Below, piece after piece: positions 12,633 to 23,189 of a DNA stretch of 64,000 bases. The translations under genes and the position numbers were made by a program. Position 1 is the first letter of the stretch, and the number at the start of each line of letters is the position of its first letter. Below the pieces are notes generated by a model, which saw nothing but the letters and a program-made list of their open reading frames with translations, was not told the DNA's origin and searched no databases. Source of the DNA: Cucumis sativus (lineage: Eukaryota > Streptophyta > Magnoliopsida > Cucurbitales > Cucurbitaceae); the NCBI RefSeq assembly GCF_000004075.3, contig NC_026660.2:5766001-5830000 (forward strand), read 5' to 3'.

Positions 12633-15600
12633 ATGGAAGGCCTGGCCATGCTTAGGCAGCTCATCGGTCAGCTTCAAGAGTTCTTGCAATTCTACCACTC
12701 TCATCCTCCTCCACCACCGCCGCCGCCACCGCCGCCACAACCTGCGCAGCAACTGGCTCTCACCCTAGCTTCATCTCACCAGAGGTTTCCATCTATCTTA
12801 ACGCGTTTTTTTTTTATCTTCCTCCGATCTCTCTCTTCTTTCTTTCTCTACTATCGGTTTCCTAAATGCGATGTTTAGTTGCTTCTACTGACGTTTTTTA
12901 GTACGTATTTTGTCGGATGTGTTTTTCGCTTGTTTAATTCGTGTGATTTGGCTCTTGGCGTTTTTGCTTATGTGTTGCTTTCTCGTTTTTTTTTGTTTGT
13001 TTGATTGTGTTTTTCAGCTGTGAGCTGTGTTTACTGTAAGTTTTTTGTTATTGTCTCTGTTGTGTAATGTAATTTTCGATTTTGGTAAAATTTTCATTCT
13101 CTTCTTTTGAATTTGAGTTTCGGAAGTGTTATTGAGGAATCGAGGATCGCTTGTGAGTGTGGCGAGATTGAATTCGGATTGGAATTTCGTTTTCTTTAAT
13201 TTGGAGTTTGGATTGTTTTAATTTAGTGATTTGATTATGGTAACTTTACGCGTTTTGTTGTAATGTATAATATGTGATTGCATAATCCCTACTGTTTCCT
13301 TCAACGTCGCTGGTTTTGTTGATAACCAACTCATATCGAGTGGAAGGGGGAGTGATAACTTTGAATTTGTTACGGGTAGCCACGTTTTAAGAAGAGGAGA
13401 AAAGGGAGAAAACTGAGCAGTGAAAGGCAGGGTCTCAAAAAAGTTGAAGGAATCCAAGAAGTCAGAACTGTGCTGAAGGAAAATCTAGAAGGTTTAGTAA
13501 TTACCATGTAACCACCTAATTTCAGTTTATTGATTTTGATTGTTTCATTCGTTACTTGAATTGGTTTTTTTTTTTTAAAATTACTTGGGGCATAAATAAA
13601 CCTAGTGTAGTTTCTATAATTGTACATACTGGTGGCTTAGTCAAAAACACCAAAAAATGTGGTGATTGAGTCAACCTTCCTCGAGTAGGGGATCATTCGT
13701 CTACAGTAATCAGACTGGAATCACTGTGGGGCAGATCATTACATACTCGATGGTAAAATACATACTACATATTGCTTAGGTTAGTCTGCATTAGTGATTT
13801 CAATGACACTTTTAGAAGGGGGATGGCCCAGGATTGATGCTAGGTGAAATTGCACATCAACACTTTTAAAAATGGCATGAAAAACTGGGAGGAGGTGCCG
13901 TATTCAGATCCAAGTTGTTTGGAGACATAGTTGAAGAATTGTGAAACGTGGATTTGTTATATCAAGCCTAGGTCAGTGAAAAATCGAATGAGCGGCAGCT
14001 GGATTATTTTGGAGAGAGGTTGCTGAACTTAATCAATCACTCTTTTGCAAAGCTACTTGAATCAGGGCCTAATCTGATGTACCTAAAAAACTTTTAGACT
14101 AATTGAAAATGACATGTTGAGAATTTATTCTTGATGTCATTTATTTGACATAGTTTTGACTTTTTTTTTTAAGTTTCTTGAAACCACTAGTTTGCTATTT
14201 ATTTTATGTTCTATTCATCAAGAATGTAATTCGTACATGTAGGAGTTAGTCTTTTCCTCTTTTAGTCTTAATTTACCTTTGCTTTGATCTACTTGTTCCT
14301 GAGTTGCTAAAGAGGTTCTTATGATGATTTTTGCTTTATATAAGCATAATTTAAATTGTTTTTGGCTCTTTTTTCTCATTTATGCTGTGATTTATATCTT
14401 TTTTTAATAATTCTTTTGTTACTCTTTGGGTATTTCAGTTAATCAATGAAATTATTTCCTATCCAGATTTTTTTTCATCTTGTTATCAGTTATGTTTATA
14501 TAATACATTTGAAGTATCCATATGAATGAGATATGGAGCTGGATTGTATTGCTAATGTGCCTTCTTTTGTAAATAAAACTATCATTTTCCTGTGTCATTT
14601 GCCTTGGCTCTTCATCAAAATGAAAGCTCCGTACAAGCAAAATTGGTGTTTGGTTTTAACTTCTAGGACACTTTTATTAAGTAGGGTTTTCTAAATTTCT
14701 AGTAGTCCTCCTAACTTGCACTAATCATGGCTTTTGTTTGAGCTTGGCTCGATTTTTTTGTTTCTTTTGGTTTAGATTGGACGAAATTTTAACAATGCAG
14801 ATCCGTAGAATGAGTGAGATACAGTAGGGACGAAAACTCTGAGAAAGAAATTACTTGGATGGCTTCTTTGTGTTCCAACATTTAAATGTGTGTAACTGCA
14901 AATTCATTAGGGCTTGGAGTTCTTCTACTCATTTAAAGGACGTGTTTTTTGTGTGGTCTTAATCTTATTAGGGTAAATATTTTGTTATGCAACCAATTGA
15001 GATATAATCAATGCTTGGGAATATGTTTGGAAGTTGGTTGCGAATATCCAGTGATGAAGCAATACTATTATATAATACTTCAAGTAGACTGTCTTGTCAA
15101 TTGCTGCGAAAATGCTTTATCTTGAAATTCTACGAATCTGATCCTCAAGGATCAATTGAACATTAGAAGGTTGTGATTTGGAAGTATTTTTCTCGCTTTT
15201 ACATTTTTGGATTCTCTTTAAACTTTTCATGTTTTATATGATCATATGACGGTTGTTGGGAACCCTTGTCTGGACTAGTTTATGACCATCTTCAGTTCGA
15301 CTATTGCACAGGTGGTGCTTCAAAGATATTGATGACAACTCTACAGATGATTATTACGGTCTTGTATTGGTGGCTGGTAGATCAGACAATTGTAAGATGA
15401 CAGAAACTTGCATGCTTCCACCTTTGAAAAAGCCAAGAAAGGAGCGGAACCGAGGAAAATTGTTAGGATCAGCAGCAACAACTGAGGTGATGGAAGAAGA
15501 AATCTGGAAAGATTTCCCAGAAGACCTCTTTGAAGCTGTCATTGCTCGACTTCCGATAGCCACATTCTTCCGGTTTCGTGCTGTTTGCCAGAAATGGAAC

Positions 15601-16551
15601 TCACTGCTAAACTCCGAAAGTTTCTCTTTTTACTGTGCTCAAGTCCCACAAACCATCCCTTGGTTCTACACCATTACTCACGACATGGTTAGTTCAGGAG
15701 CCATATATGATCCTTCTCTGAAGAAATGGCACCATCCATCCATTTCATCTCAGCCTATTAAATCACTTGTCCTTCCGGTTGCTTCTGCTGGAGGCCTTGT
15801 ATGCTTGCTTGATTTCAGTCATAGGAACTTCTATGTATGCAATCCTTTAACTCAATCTCTTAAAGAGTTGCCAGCTAGATCGGTTGAAGTGTGGTCTCGC
15901 GTTGCAGTAGGGATGACTCTTAATGGGAGTTCGACAAGTTGGGGCTACAATATCTTATGTCTGGGCTGTGATGGAGAGTATGAGATTTACGACTCTGTCA
16001 AAAACTCATGGATCCACCCCGGTAGCATGCCCTCAAGTATTAAGCTTCCATTATCCCTGAATTTCCGCTCACAAGCTGTCTCCATTGACAGCACACTTTA
16101 CTTCATGCGTTCGGACCCCGAAGGGATTGTGTCCTTCAACATGGTCACTGGGGTTTGGAAGCAGTTCATAGTTCCCACCCCGCTACATCTGACAGACCAT
16201 ACGCTAGCAGAGTACGGAGGTCGGATCATGCTCGTGGGGTTGTTGACAAAAAACGCAGCCACATGCGTGTGCATATGGGAGCTGCAGAAGATGACTCTCT
16301 TATGGAAGGAGGTTGACAGAATGCCAAACATATGGTGCTTGGAGTTTTATGGAAAGCACGTTAGTATGAATTGCTTGGGAAACAAGGGGTTGCTCATGCT
16401 ATCCTTGAGATCGAGGCAAACAAACAGATTGGTTACATACGACCTGACGAGCAAGGAATGGTCAAAAGTTCCCGGGGTGCCTCGTGGGAGGAAGCGACAA
16501 TGGATAACTTCAGGCACTGCATTTTACCCATGCCCGACTGCAGTCGCTTGA
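12633..16551 (+). CDS. LCR: F-box protein, LCR / FBX6-like, miR394 target
   Basis: Two coding exons, 12633-12784 and 15312-16551, join within an Arg codon (AG|G) to give about 463 residues, close to the usual length of this family. The N-terminus reads MLRQLIGQLQEF, followed by eleven prolines. The basic KKPRKERNRGK segment precedes the F-box at about residues 114-155 (WKDFPEDLFEAVIARLP). The remainder is a kelch/beta-propeller-like substrate domain ending in TAFYPC. F-box proteins are substrate adaptors of SCF ubiquitin ligases. The Arabidopsis orthologue LCR limits shoot meristem stem-cell competence and is repressed by miR394. The miRNA site at 16308-16327 supports the same control here. 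The ATG at 12633 was chosen because it opens the conserved N-terminus; the upstream frame is only translated GA repeat. The intron is 2.5 kb. Confidence 0.95.
12785..15311 (+). other. Large LCR intron 1
   Basis: A 2.5-kb intron begins AG|GTTTCC and ends TTGCACAG. Several frames in it are open for 60-85 codons but show no domain. No RNA gene or clear transposon protein was recognised. Confidence 0.7.
16308..16327 (+). promoter_or_regulatory. miR394 target site in LCR coding sequence
   Basis: GGAGGTTGACAGAATGCCAA is complementary to the known plant miR394 sequence at 19 of 20 positions. The single mismatch lies opposite miRNA position 14, outside the seed and the cleavage site. It overlaps codons for KEVDRMPN, about residues 383-390, where LCR genes are known to carry the site. 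Confidence 0.93.
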
Positions 16552-17742
16552 CTTAGCTGACACGTTCCGGGTGACCAACTTCTCTCATTGGGCAAAGCTT
16601 GTTAACTTGTAAGCTTTATTTTGTTCCACGCAACCCTTTTTTTGGTGCTGATTTTTCCTATCTTCTTCTAGTTTTCCCTTTTTGTATTTCATCAGTTAAT
16701 TTAGATTTTCCCCAAACTAGACTTTTGTGATTCTGGTGTAAAAACCTATTGTACAAAACAACTTGAAATGTCAAAAAGACAAATTTAAAATTTTCCTCTT
16801 TTTTTCTCTTTTTTGTGGGCTCGGAATTGTATAATAAATATATTAGCTTCTTCCAAAACAAAACTGGTACGTTTTTCAATCTTTTCTTTCTCTTTCCTTT
16901 TTTTTTCTAAACAGAAAACTGTAGAAGTTCCTTCTTTTGGGTCAATTATTTCGTATGGATGATGGAAAAGTCTCCTTTTTTGGGTCTCTTTGTTGAAAAA
17001 TAGGGGTTAACTTTATAGCGATTCTTTCAAGGACTTGAAGATAACTTTTGACCTAAAATAGGTTAATTGTCCTTGTACACATTTTGTACATGATATCTCA
17101 AATCTCTTTATTTTAGCATTGCAGGGTATAGTCCGTTAGAAAGCATTCCTTTTCTTCATTTCTTTGTTACAAAGATTCTGATGTCTCGGGCGTTAAGTTC
17201 TAGCCACGGTTATGGACTGCGTATTTTCTTCTTTTGTTTTTAATTCTTCTTCTAGCTCTAAAGACGTGATTAAGGTCCTTTGTACCATTCCACTCTTTAC
17301 CCTGCTAGCAGGTGATGGTGGTTATTGGGAAAAGAAGAAGCCCTAGACTGCTGATATTTCTAAAAAAACAAACAATATTAACGCCACTTTCTTTCTTCCA
17401 GGGAGAAATTCTCGTTCACTCGGTCATATTATACATACTTCAGTCGAGTTGAAATGTACCTTTTTTTTTCTTTTCTTTTCTTTTAAGGTCTGACATCAAA
17501 GTCGATGGTTACAAGAAATGTGAAAGCAGAAAGAGAGTGGTAACAATACAATTGTCAAAATTCTTGAAATCTCCCACAACAAGAAGGAACAACCAACTGC
17601 GGAATCAATTCCATTTAAAAAGAAAAATAAAAAGTCAAAACATTTCCTTTGTGTTTCATCTTACTGCCTAAGAAAAGGGAGGACACAACGTAACGTGTAA
17701 TAATAACACCATCATCTCAAAATCAGAGGATTATATATCAAA
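16552..17742. other. Region between convergent genes
   Basis: Contains the 3' untranslated regions of the F-box gene (left) and RAMP4 (right). T-rich stretches at 16660-16900 and 17460-17485 are low complexity. No other feature was seen. Confidence 0.5.
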
Positions 17743-19556
17743 TCAAGCCATGCCTCCGCCTGTTGCTGTCCTGATTATCTGGAAGAGAGCTGTTGAATAA
17801 ACAAAGATCAGAAAACAAAATATACATATGATACTTTGGATACAATAGAGACTCCAAAGACACAGTAAGTTCGCACGTTTTAGGATTGCGGTCTAACTCT
17901 GAGAGAGACGTGAGAGTCCCAAACCTAATTAGAGATAGGATAGGGCATAAAGGGCCTTGGTTATAAATGTAGTGTGTTGAGGACTTGGGATGAATGACAT
18001 TTTGGTAAGATTTTTCATGGTGGGAATTTGAGGGAAAGTAAGCCTTCTCAAATGACTATCGAATATTGTTGCTAGGTTGTATCCTAATAAGATATTCAAA
18101 TTGAAATCCGGTGATTATTGTTAACAGTGTATAGCCATAGTAAAACAAGTCATGAACGTTCTAACACGGTGAGGTTTAAACCACCTAAAAGCAAAAATGT
18201 GCAGAGGAGAAGAGGAGAAAGATGAATCACATGAGAGTTTGGACGAAATAAGGTCCCAGACAGATCAACATTTTAATCACCTCTAGAGATGAATACCGAA
18301 AAAGCTTACTGAATGCACCATCAATAAATTGATTGCGTGGGGATAAAGGTCTGCTCTAACATTTTTGTTCAATAGTAATTGGCATGCATTTCTTAGTCGA
18401 CGCAAGATATTCAAATTCCTCTACTCAAGGAAATATATTATATATATATATATATATATGCATAAAAGAGAACTTTCAGTTTTAAGAATTAAAAGAACTA
18501 TAATTTTTTTTATTATTTAGTATATGCTATCTTGTGTCCTTGGCACTATTCTTTACCTAGAACTAGGACTTGTATACTTTACTTGGTTAGCCACAACAAT
18601 TATTTATCAGATAAAGCAAAAACTAAAATGATATATATACAACAAAGGATTAGTCTTACATGATCCGATGACAACAAATACGAAGAATCCAAGCAGCAAG
18701 GGCCCAACAGGATACTCCTTCCCCTTCTTAACGGAGGTCTCTGGAACAGACCCTCTCTTTGTGATATTCCTCTCAAACTTCCCCACCTTTCGGTCTGCAA
18801 GACGCCTTGATGTTGTCTACAAAAGGTTTAAGTTCATCAAGTATTGTTCAGAAAGGCAACTCAAGATATCGAGATTTAATATATATAGTCATTTGAGTAA
18901 CACTAACAATTCATAACCAAATGAAATCATCACAAAGCTAAAATGCCCTAGCCATTTTCCAACCAAAAATCTCAGTTAAACATGATCTAAATTTAAAATG
19001 TAAAACATGTGAAAACAATCCTCATCTTAGATTAGCGGCCAAGCGAGATTTCCTTTACCTACAACTTAAATTCAAACAAGGAAACAATATTCAACCATAT
19101 GACTGCTGAAGATTTCTCTTCACTGTAAAAAATGTTCCCTCTAGTAAACAACGTTTTGCGCAATCTTCTCCGGTCGGTTTCATCAGAAGATCTAGGCCAA
19201 CTAAAGAGCCATTCAAATCAAGAGACTCGGGCAATCCAAATTACTCACTTAATACAATGTCTAAAGACCAATATACAAACATTTTAACCACTAAATTCCG
19301 GTAATGAGATTCAATCGAAGGCAATAACCAATAGTCAAATCGGAGAAGAAGAAAAAAAACCCTATAAAGCGGAAACAGAACAGATTCAGATTGAATTCTC
19401 AACGAAGAAAACAGAAAAAGGATCCAAATCAACAAGTGCTAATCTAGATAATTACAAGATCCAACTCTGGATAAATGACGAATAACACAAATCGGAGATC
19501 TAGAACCTAGAACAATAATCCATCACAATTACAAATCTGAGAAGGAAAATTACCAT
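17743..19556 (-). CDS. RAMP4: Stress-associated ER protein, RAMP4/SERP family
   Basis: Three coding exons on the minus strand: 19554-19556 (the ATG alone), 18660-18816 and 17743-17789. They join to a 68-residue protein, the normal plant length. Recognised segments are TTSRRLADRKVGKFERNITK, RGSVPETSVKKGKEYPVGP, the single transmembrane helix LLLGFFVFVVIGSSLFQII, and the ending RTATGGGMA. RAMP4/SERP is a tail-anchored protein associated with the Sec61 translocon that helps protect new membrane proteins under ER stress. The ATG was chosen because it directly abuts a GT donor (ATG|GTAATT), and the next exon begins with the conserved TTSRRLADRK. Upstream the frame stays open to about 19700 but has no ATG. 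A possible TATA element (CTATTTAAA) is at 19709-19717. Exon phases all match. Confidence 0.94.
18439..18459. repeat. (TA)n microsatellite in a RAMP4 intron
   Basis: About ten TA units inside RAMP4 intron 2 (17790-18659). Confidence 0.85.
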
Positions 19557-19708
19557 GATTTCGTAAGAAATTGGGTAGCCGGAGAGATGAAGAAGAATTG
19601 CAGTGAACCGATCCTCCTCCTGGCCGGCCGGCGAGTTTTCCCTCCGGTCACCACTTTGATCGAAAGAGATTGAATGTTGACTTGATCCTTCGGTTTGCAA
19701 ATTTGGGG

Positions 19709-19717
19709 TTTAAATAG
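19709..19717 (-). promoter_or_regulatory. Possible TATA element of RAMP4
   Basis: Reads CTATTTAAA on the minus strand, about 150 bases upstream of the RAMP4 start codon and just before a leader-like stretch. Assignment is by position and motif only. Confidence 0.4.
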
Positions 19718-19719
19718 TT

Positions 19720-20592
19720 CGCCTTAGTGGATGGCGTTGATATGGTTCCCGAATTTTGCGTCACCGTCAGACTATAATTGGTCGCCGCCACGTTTTATGG
19801 CATACGTGGCATTTTTCTATTGGATCCTTCGTGAACCCCTAAAGACGTATGTTTCTCCGGTCTATCTTTCTATGAAAAGGAAAATAGATTTTAAAGATAG
19901 TTGCAAAAATAGATTAAAAATTTAAATATATAACCATACTTAAAAATATTTAAATATAATCTATTAAAATTCTATTACTAATAGATACGTCCCAAATATA
20001 TATATAGATGATAATAGACCATAAGAGTTATAGAACAAAGGAATAGATTTTTAAAAATGTTGTTATATATCTAATTATTATTCATAAACTTGTCACAAAA
20101 TATTTGTAAAGAAACGGAATATTAACAAAATTTATTAAAATTTTAAAATAAATTTGCTATATTTTATGTATATATATATTTTTATCATCATGATCACCTT
20201 CTATGATTTTGCTAATATTAAGTTAATGGTTGAGTGTATTTAAAAAGGTTATAATATTTTGTGAATAAATTTAAAAAAAAAACTAAATTAGACTTTATTT
20301 TTCTTTTTTTTTTTTTTTTTGGTAATTTCAATTTTATGTTTTGTAAATAATTTCAAAATTTTACTATTCTTTTAAAATATGTCTAAAATGAATCTACCAA
20401 TTAAAAGGATAAAATTGAATTGAATATTAATGAAAAACTCTTCAGATCAAAAGCCAAATTTAATTATACCAAATGGGTATCAAACATGCCATTGAGCTAT
20501 TAAACTTGTATAAGTAATAAAATGAATCCTTTAAATCAAAGGTATTACTTGAAAATTTGACACCTTCTTTTGAGAATGCTTCAAATCTTCTT
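19720..20592. other. A/T-rich DNA between RAMP4 and the ABCF relic
   Basis: The first 130 bases are relatively G/C-rich and may hold the RAMP4 promoter. The rest is A/T-rich without a recognised gene or RNA. Confidence 0.5.
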
Positions 20593-21645
20593 CTAATCAT
20601 CATCAACCTCAGCTTTAATGGCCATTTGTAGTTTTTCCTTATAGTCTTCAAAAGTTCAGGGGAATGATTCTACGCTTACCATTTTCAATCACCCAAATTT
20701 CACTTTTTTCTTCATCCCCATTCCTCACACACACGTGATAATGAGTCTTGAATCATGGCTAACCAAAACAACTCCACCACTGAATTCATCCAAGGCATCT
20801 GCTAATGCATCAGAACTTTGCACATCTAAGTGATTTGTAGGTTCGTCAAGGAGTAGTATGTGAGGCTTTGACATGGAAATTGATGTAAAAACAACTCTGC
20901 CTTCCTGTCCTCCCCAGATAATGTAGCAATTGGTGTGAGGTGATATTGTGACTAGGGAGTTCGAATTTGCCTAACTTAATCAGGATGAAGACGAAGAAGA
21001 TAATGAACTGGTGTTTAATTTCCTCCATTGTTAGAACTTAGAAGGTCTCAAAATGTTGGGAATACCTCCCAATTCTCAACTTCTGACTCCTACGTACTTC
21101 GCCTTCTGTTGGAACGAGATCACCTGCCAGCAGATTCAAAAGAGTTGATTTTCCTGCTCCATTCGATCCGGCAATAGCAACATGTGTTCCCATGTCGATG
21201 CCTACATCAACATCAGAAAGTCTAAAGTCTAAACTTTTTCCTATTTGGATAACTGAAACTGATTTCAATCAATTGCAGTAATGGTGGGGTGAGCTCTGTC
21301 ACTGTGGGTTCAGGGAAGTGGAACTCTACACTGTAATCTCTCCATTTTCTGGGGGCCTCGGGGAAGGGATCGTCCACATCAACCTTTACACCTTCGACTT
21401 GTTTTTTGAGGCTTCCTTAGCAGCAGCAAACTTTGCTCCGTCTTTCACCTTCTCATGTTGAGCTGCTTATCATATATCTCAAACTTTTTGTTCATTTCTT
21501 TCCGACGTTGCTCGTACCCACTTTCGAAATCATCAAAATTTCCAAGATAAAAATGAAGCAAAAGGTCATGAAGATGAATAATCTTTGTAACCAAGACCAT
21601 GGATCTAATATAATCTTCGTTGGAAATGCGACCGCAGTGACCCAA
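20593..21645 (-). pseudogene. Decayed ABCF (GCN-type) ATPase, C-terminal half
   Basis: The minus strand carries the second ATPase domain of a plant ABCF protein, broken into several frames. In order it shows a linker (NFDDFESGYEQRRKEMNKKF, 21445-21560), RKWRDYSVEFHFPEP (about 21300-21350), Walker [21 protein letters not shown] (about 21110-21170), [15 protein letters not shown], a shifted [17 protein letters not shown], a signature motif displaced by a one-base shift, Walker [13 protein letters not shown] with VSHDSR (about 20745-20860), and the C-terminal tail to a TAG at 20593-20595. At least four frameshifts or stops interrupt it, and the N-terminal ATPase domain is missing. No introns interrupt the remaining part, so a retrocopy is possible, but no poly-A tail is visible. 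An intact protein is not possible from this locus. No restored sequence is given. Confidence 0.88.
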
Positions 21646-22200
21646 AATTACGCCAGCATCTGCGTCTTACATACTGGTCCATATTCATAATACAAACTCA
21701 ATATCAAATACACAAGTATAATCCAATTACCACTACATACACATCACAACTCATATCAATCATATATAATCCCATCAGAAACTTCAACGACTTAGTTCAT
21801 CAATTCAACATGTTTATAGTTAGTCAAACAGTAACCAAACAAACAACTCATAATCACGATAACACATAATCAAATCAGGCAGCATATATACAAGACACAA
21901 GATCTACAAGTGAGAAAGAAACCGCAATTGCTAAACCAAAATCCAAAAATAATAGGAAGCAGAATCTCAACTCCTAAAATCCCAGATTGACGAGATTGGT
22001 AATCTGGTAATTTAAGTCCCAAAAGGATCGCTACTACTTATTTCACTTCAGGCTAGTGTGAGTTTTCAAATCTGAAAGCATTGAAAGTAGTTTCGAAGTG
22101 CAATTGTGGATGTAGTTGGGGAGAGAGGAGATCGTAGGTGAGGAGAAAGAGAAGTAGAGAGTGAAATGTAAATGTGTTATGTTACGAACATTAGTTTTTG
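21646..22200 (-). other. Leader-like DNA upstream of the ABCF relic
   Basis: Read on the minus strand, 22190-22050 is pyrimidine-rich like a 5' leader. It is followed by about 400 bases of A/T-rich intron-like sequence running up to the relic. It could be the old promoter and leader of the pseudogene, but no coding exon is present. Confidence 0.3.
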
Positions 22201-22370
22201 TAAGGTTTGTTTATAAGATATAGTTTTTATTCCTTGAGAAAGCCAACTGAACTGTTTAACACTCCTCATTGTTAGTAAGAGCCCTTTTAGTTCAATAATA
22301 CAATTTGCAATTGATGCTAATGGAATATAATTATTCAGATGAAGGTAACTACACATTGAATTGCTATACT

Positions 22371-22391
22371 ATATATATATATATATATATA
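22371..22391. repeat. (TA)n microsatellite
   Basis: About ten TA units in intergenic DNA. Confidence 0.85.
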
Positions 22392-22474
22392 GAAAGTGAA
22401 TATTTAAGACTTCAAAAACAACATGACAATTAGAAAATAAATTATAAGATCCAAACCAGAACGTAGGGTAAGAT

Positions 22475-22560
22475 TAAAATTGGCTTGAGTGGTTGAAAGT
22501 GTTGTTTTACATGGTTTGAATCTTAATTTGATCCAATGCGTCTCTATATAGACACGATAT
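22475..22560 (+). repeat. tRNA-derived SINE-like fragment
   Basis: TGGCTTGAGTGG (22481-22492) resembles an RNA polymerase III A box. GGTTTGAATCT (22513-22523) resembles a B box, about 20 bases downstream. No complete cloverleaf can be drawn, so it is not a working tRNA gene. Confidence 0.4.
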
Positions 22561-23189
22561 CAAGAAAGTGGAGCAAGAAAGGAGTTACTTTGTATCATTG
22601 ATATATCAAAAGAAGTAGAGTTTCCAACAATGATATAGAAAATTGTGCTTTTTTCAGAAGTTTCGTGAAGATCCTTAAGACAATTGAACAAAATTTAAAA
22701 GTTTCCATTTTATTGCAAGAATGGCTTGAACAAAAAATTAAAACTCAAACATAACTGCGACGTAGTATCGTAGAACGTATACAAGAACTCTAGAAAATGG
22801 CTTTGTACCAATGATTCTTAATGGAAAAACAATTCAAACAATTAATTTGTATCTAAATCTTATAGCTTAGACACAACAAGTTAATATAAGTCCAAGTACT
22901 GATAGATTAAACGAAAAAAGCAATTGGGAGGGAGGTTTTGAATTTGCTTCGGTTTACATTTATGCTGAATAAACCATTTATAGTTTCACAGCTCATTTTG
23001 CTCGCAACAAAGTAATCGATGCCATCAATTATACAGATTAATTGAAGAGCACAAATTTCCTTACAGCTTCACAACAGAGAGATATCAGGTGAAATTCTGT
23101 GTTCAATGGCCAGAAAGAAATTCACCGTTCTCCAATATCAAAATGCTAAAAGCATAAGAACAATACCCAACCTTACTTCAAACCATATA

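Larger units (their letters stand above)
22201..23189. other. Intergenic DNA between the ABCF relic and TRAPPC5
   Basis: A/T-rich sequence including a TA run at about 22371-22391 and a tRNA-like fragment near 22481-22523. The right end probably includes the TRAPPC5 3' untranslated region. No gene was seen. Confidence 0.5.
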
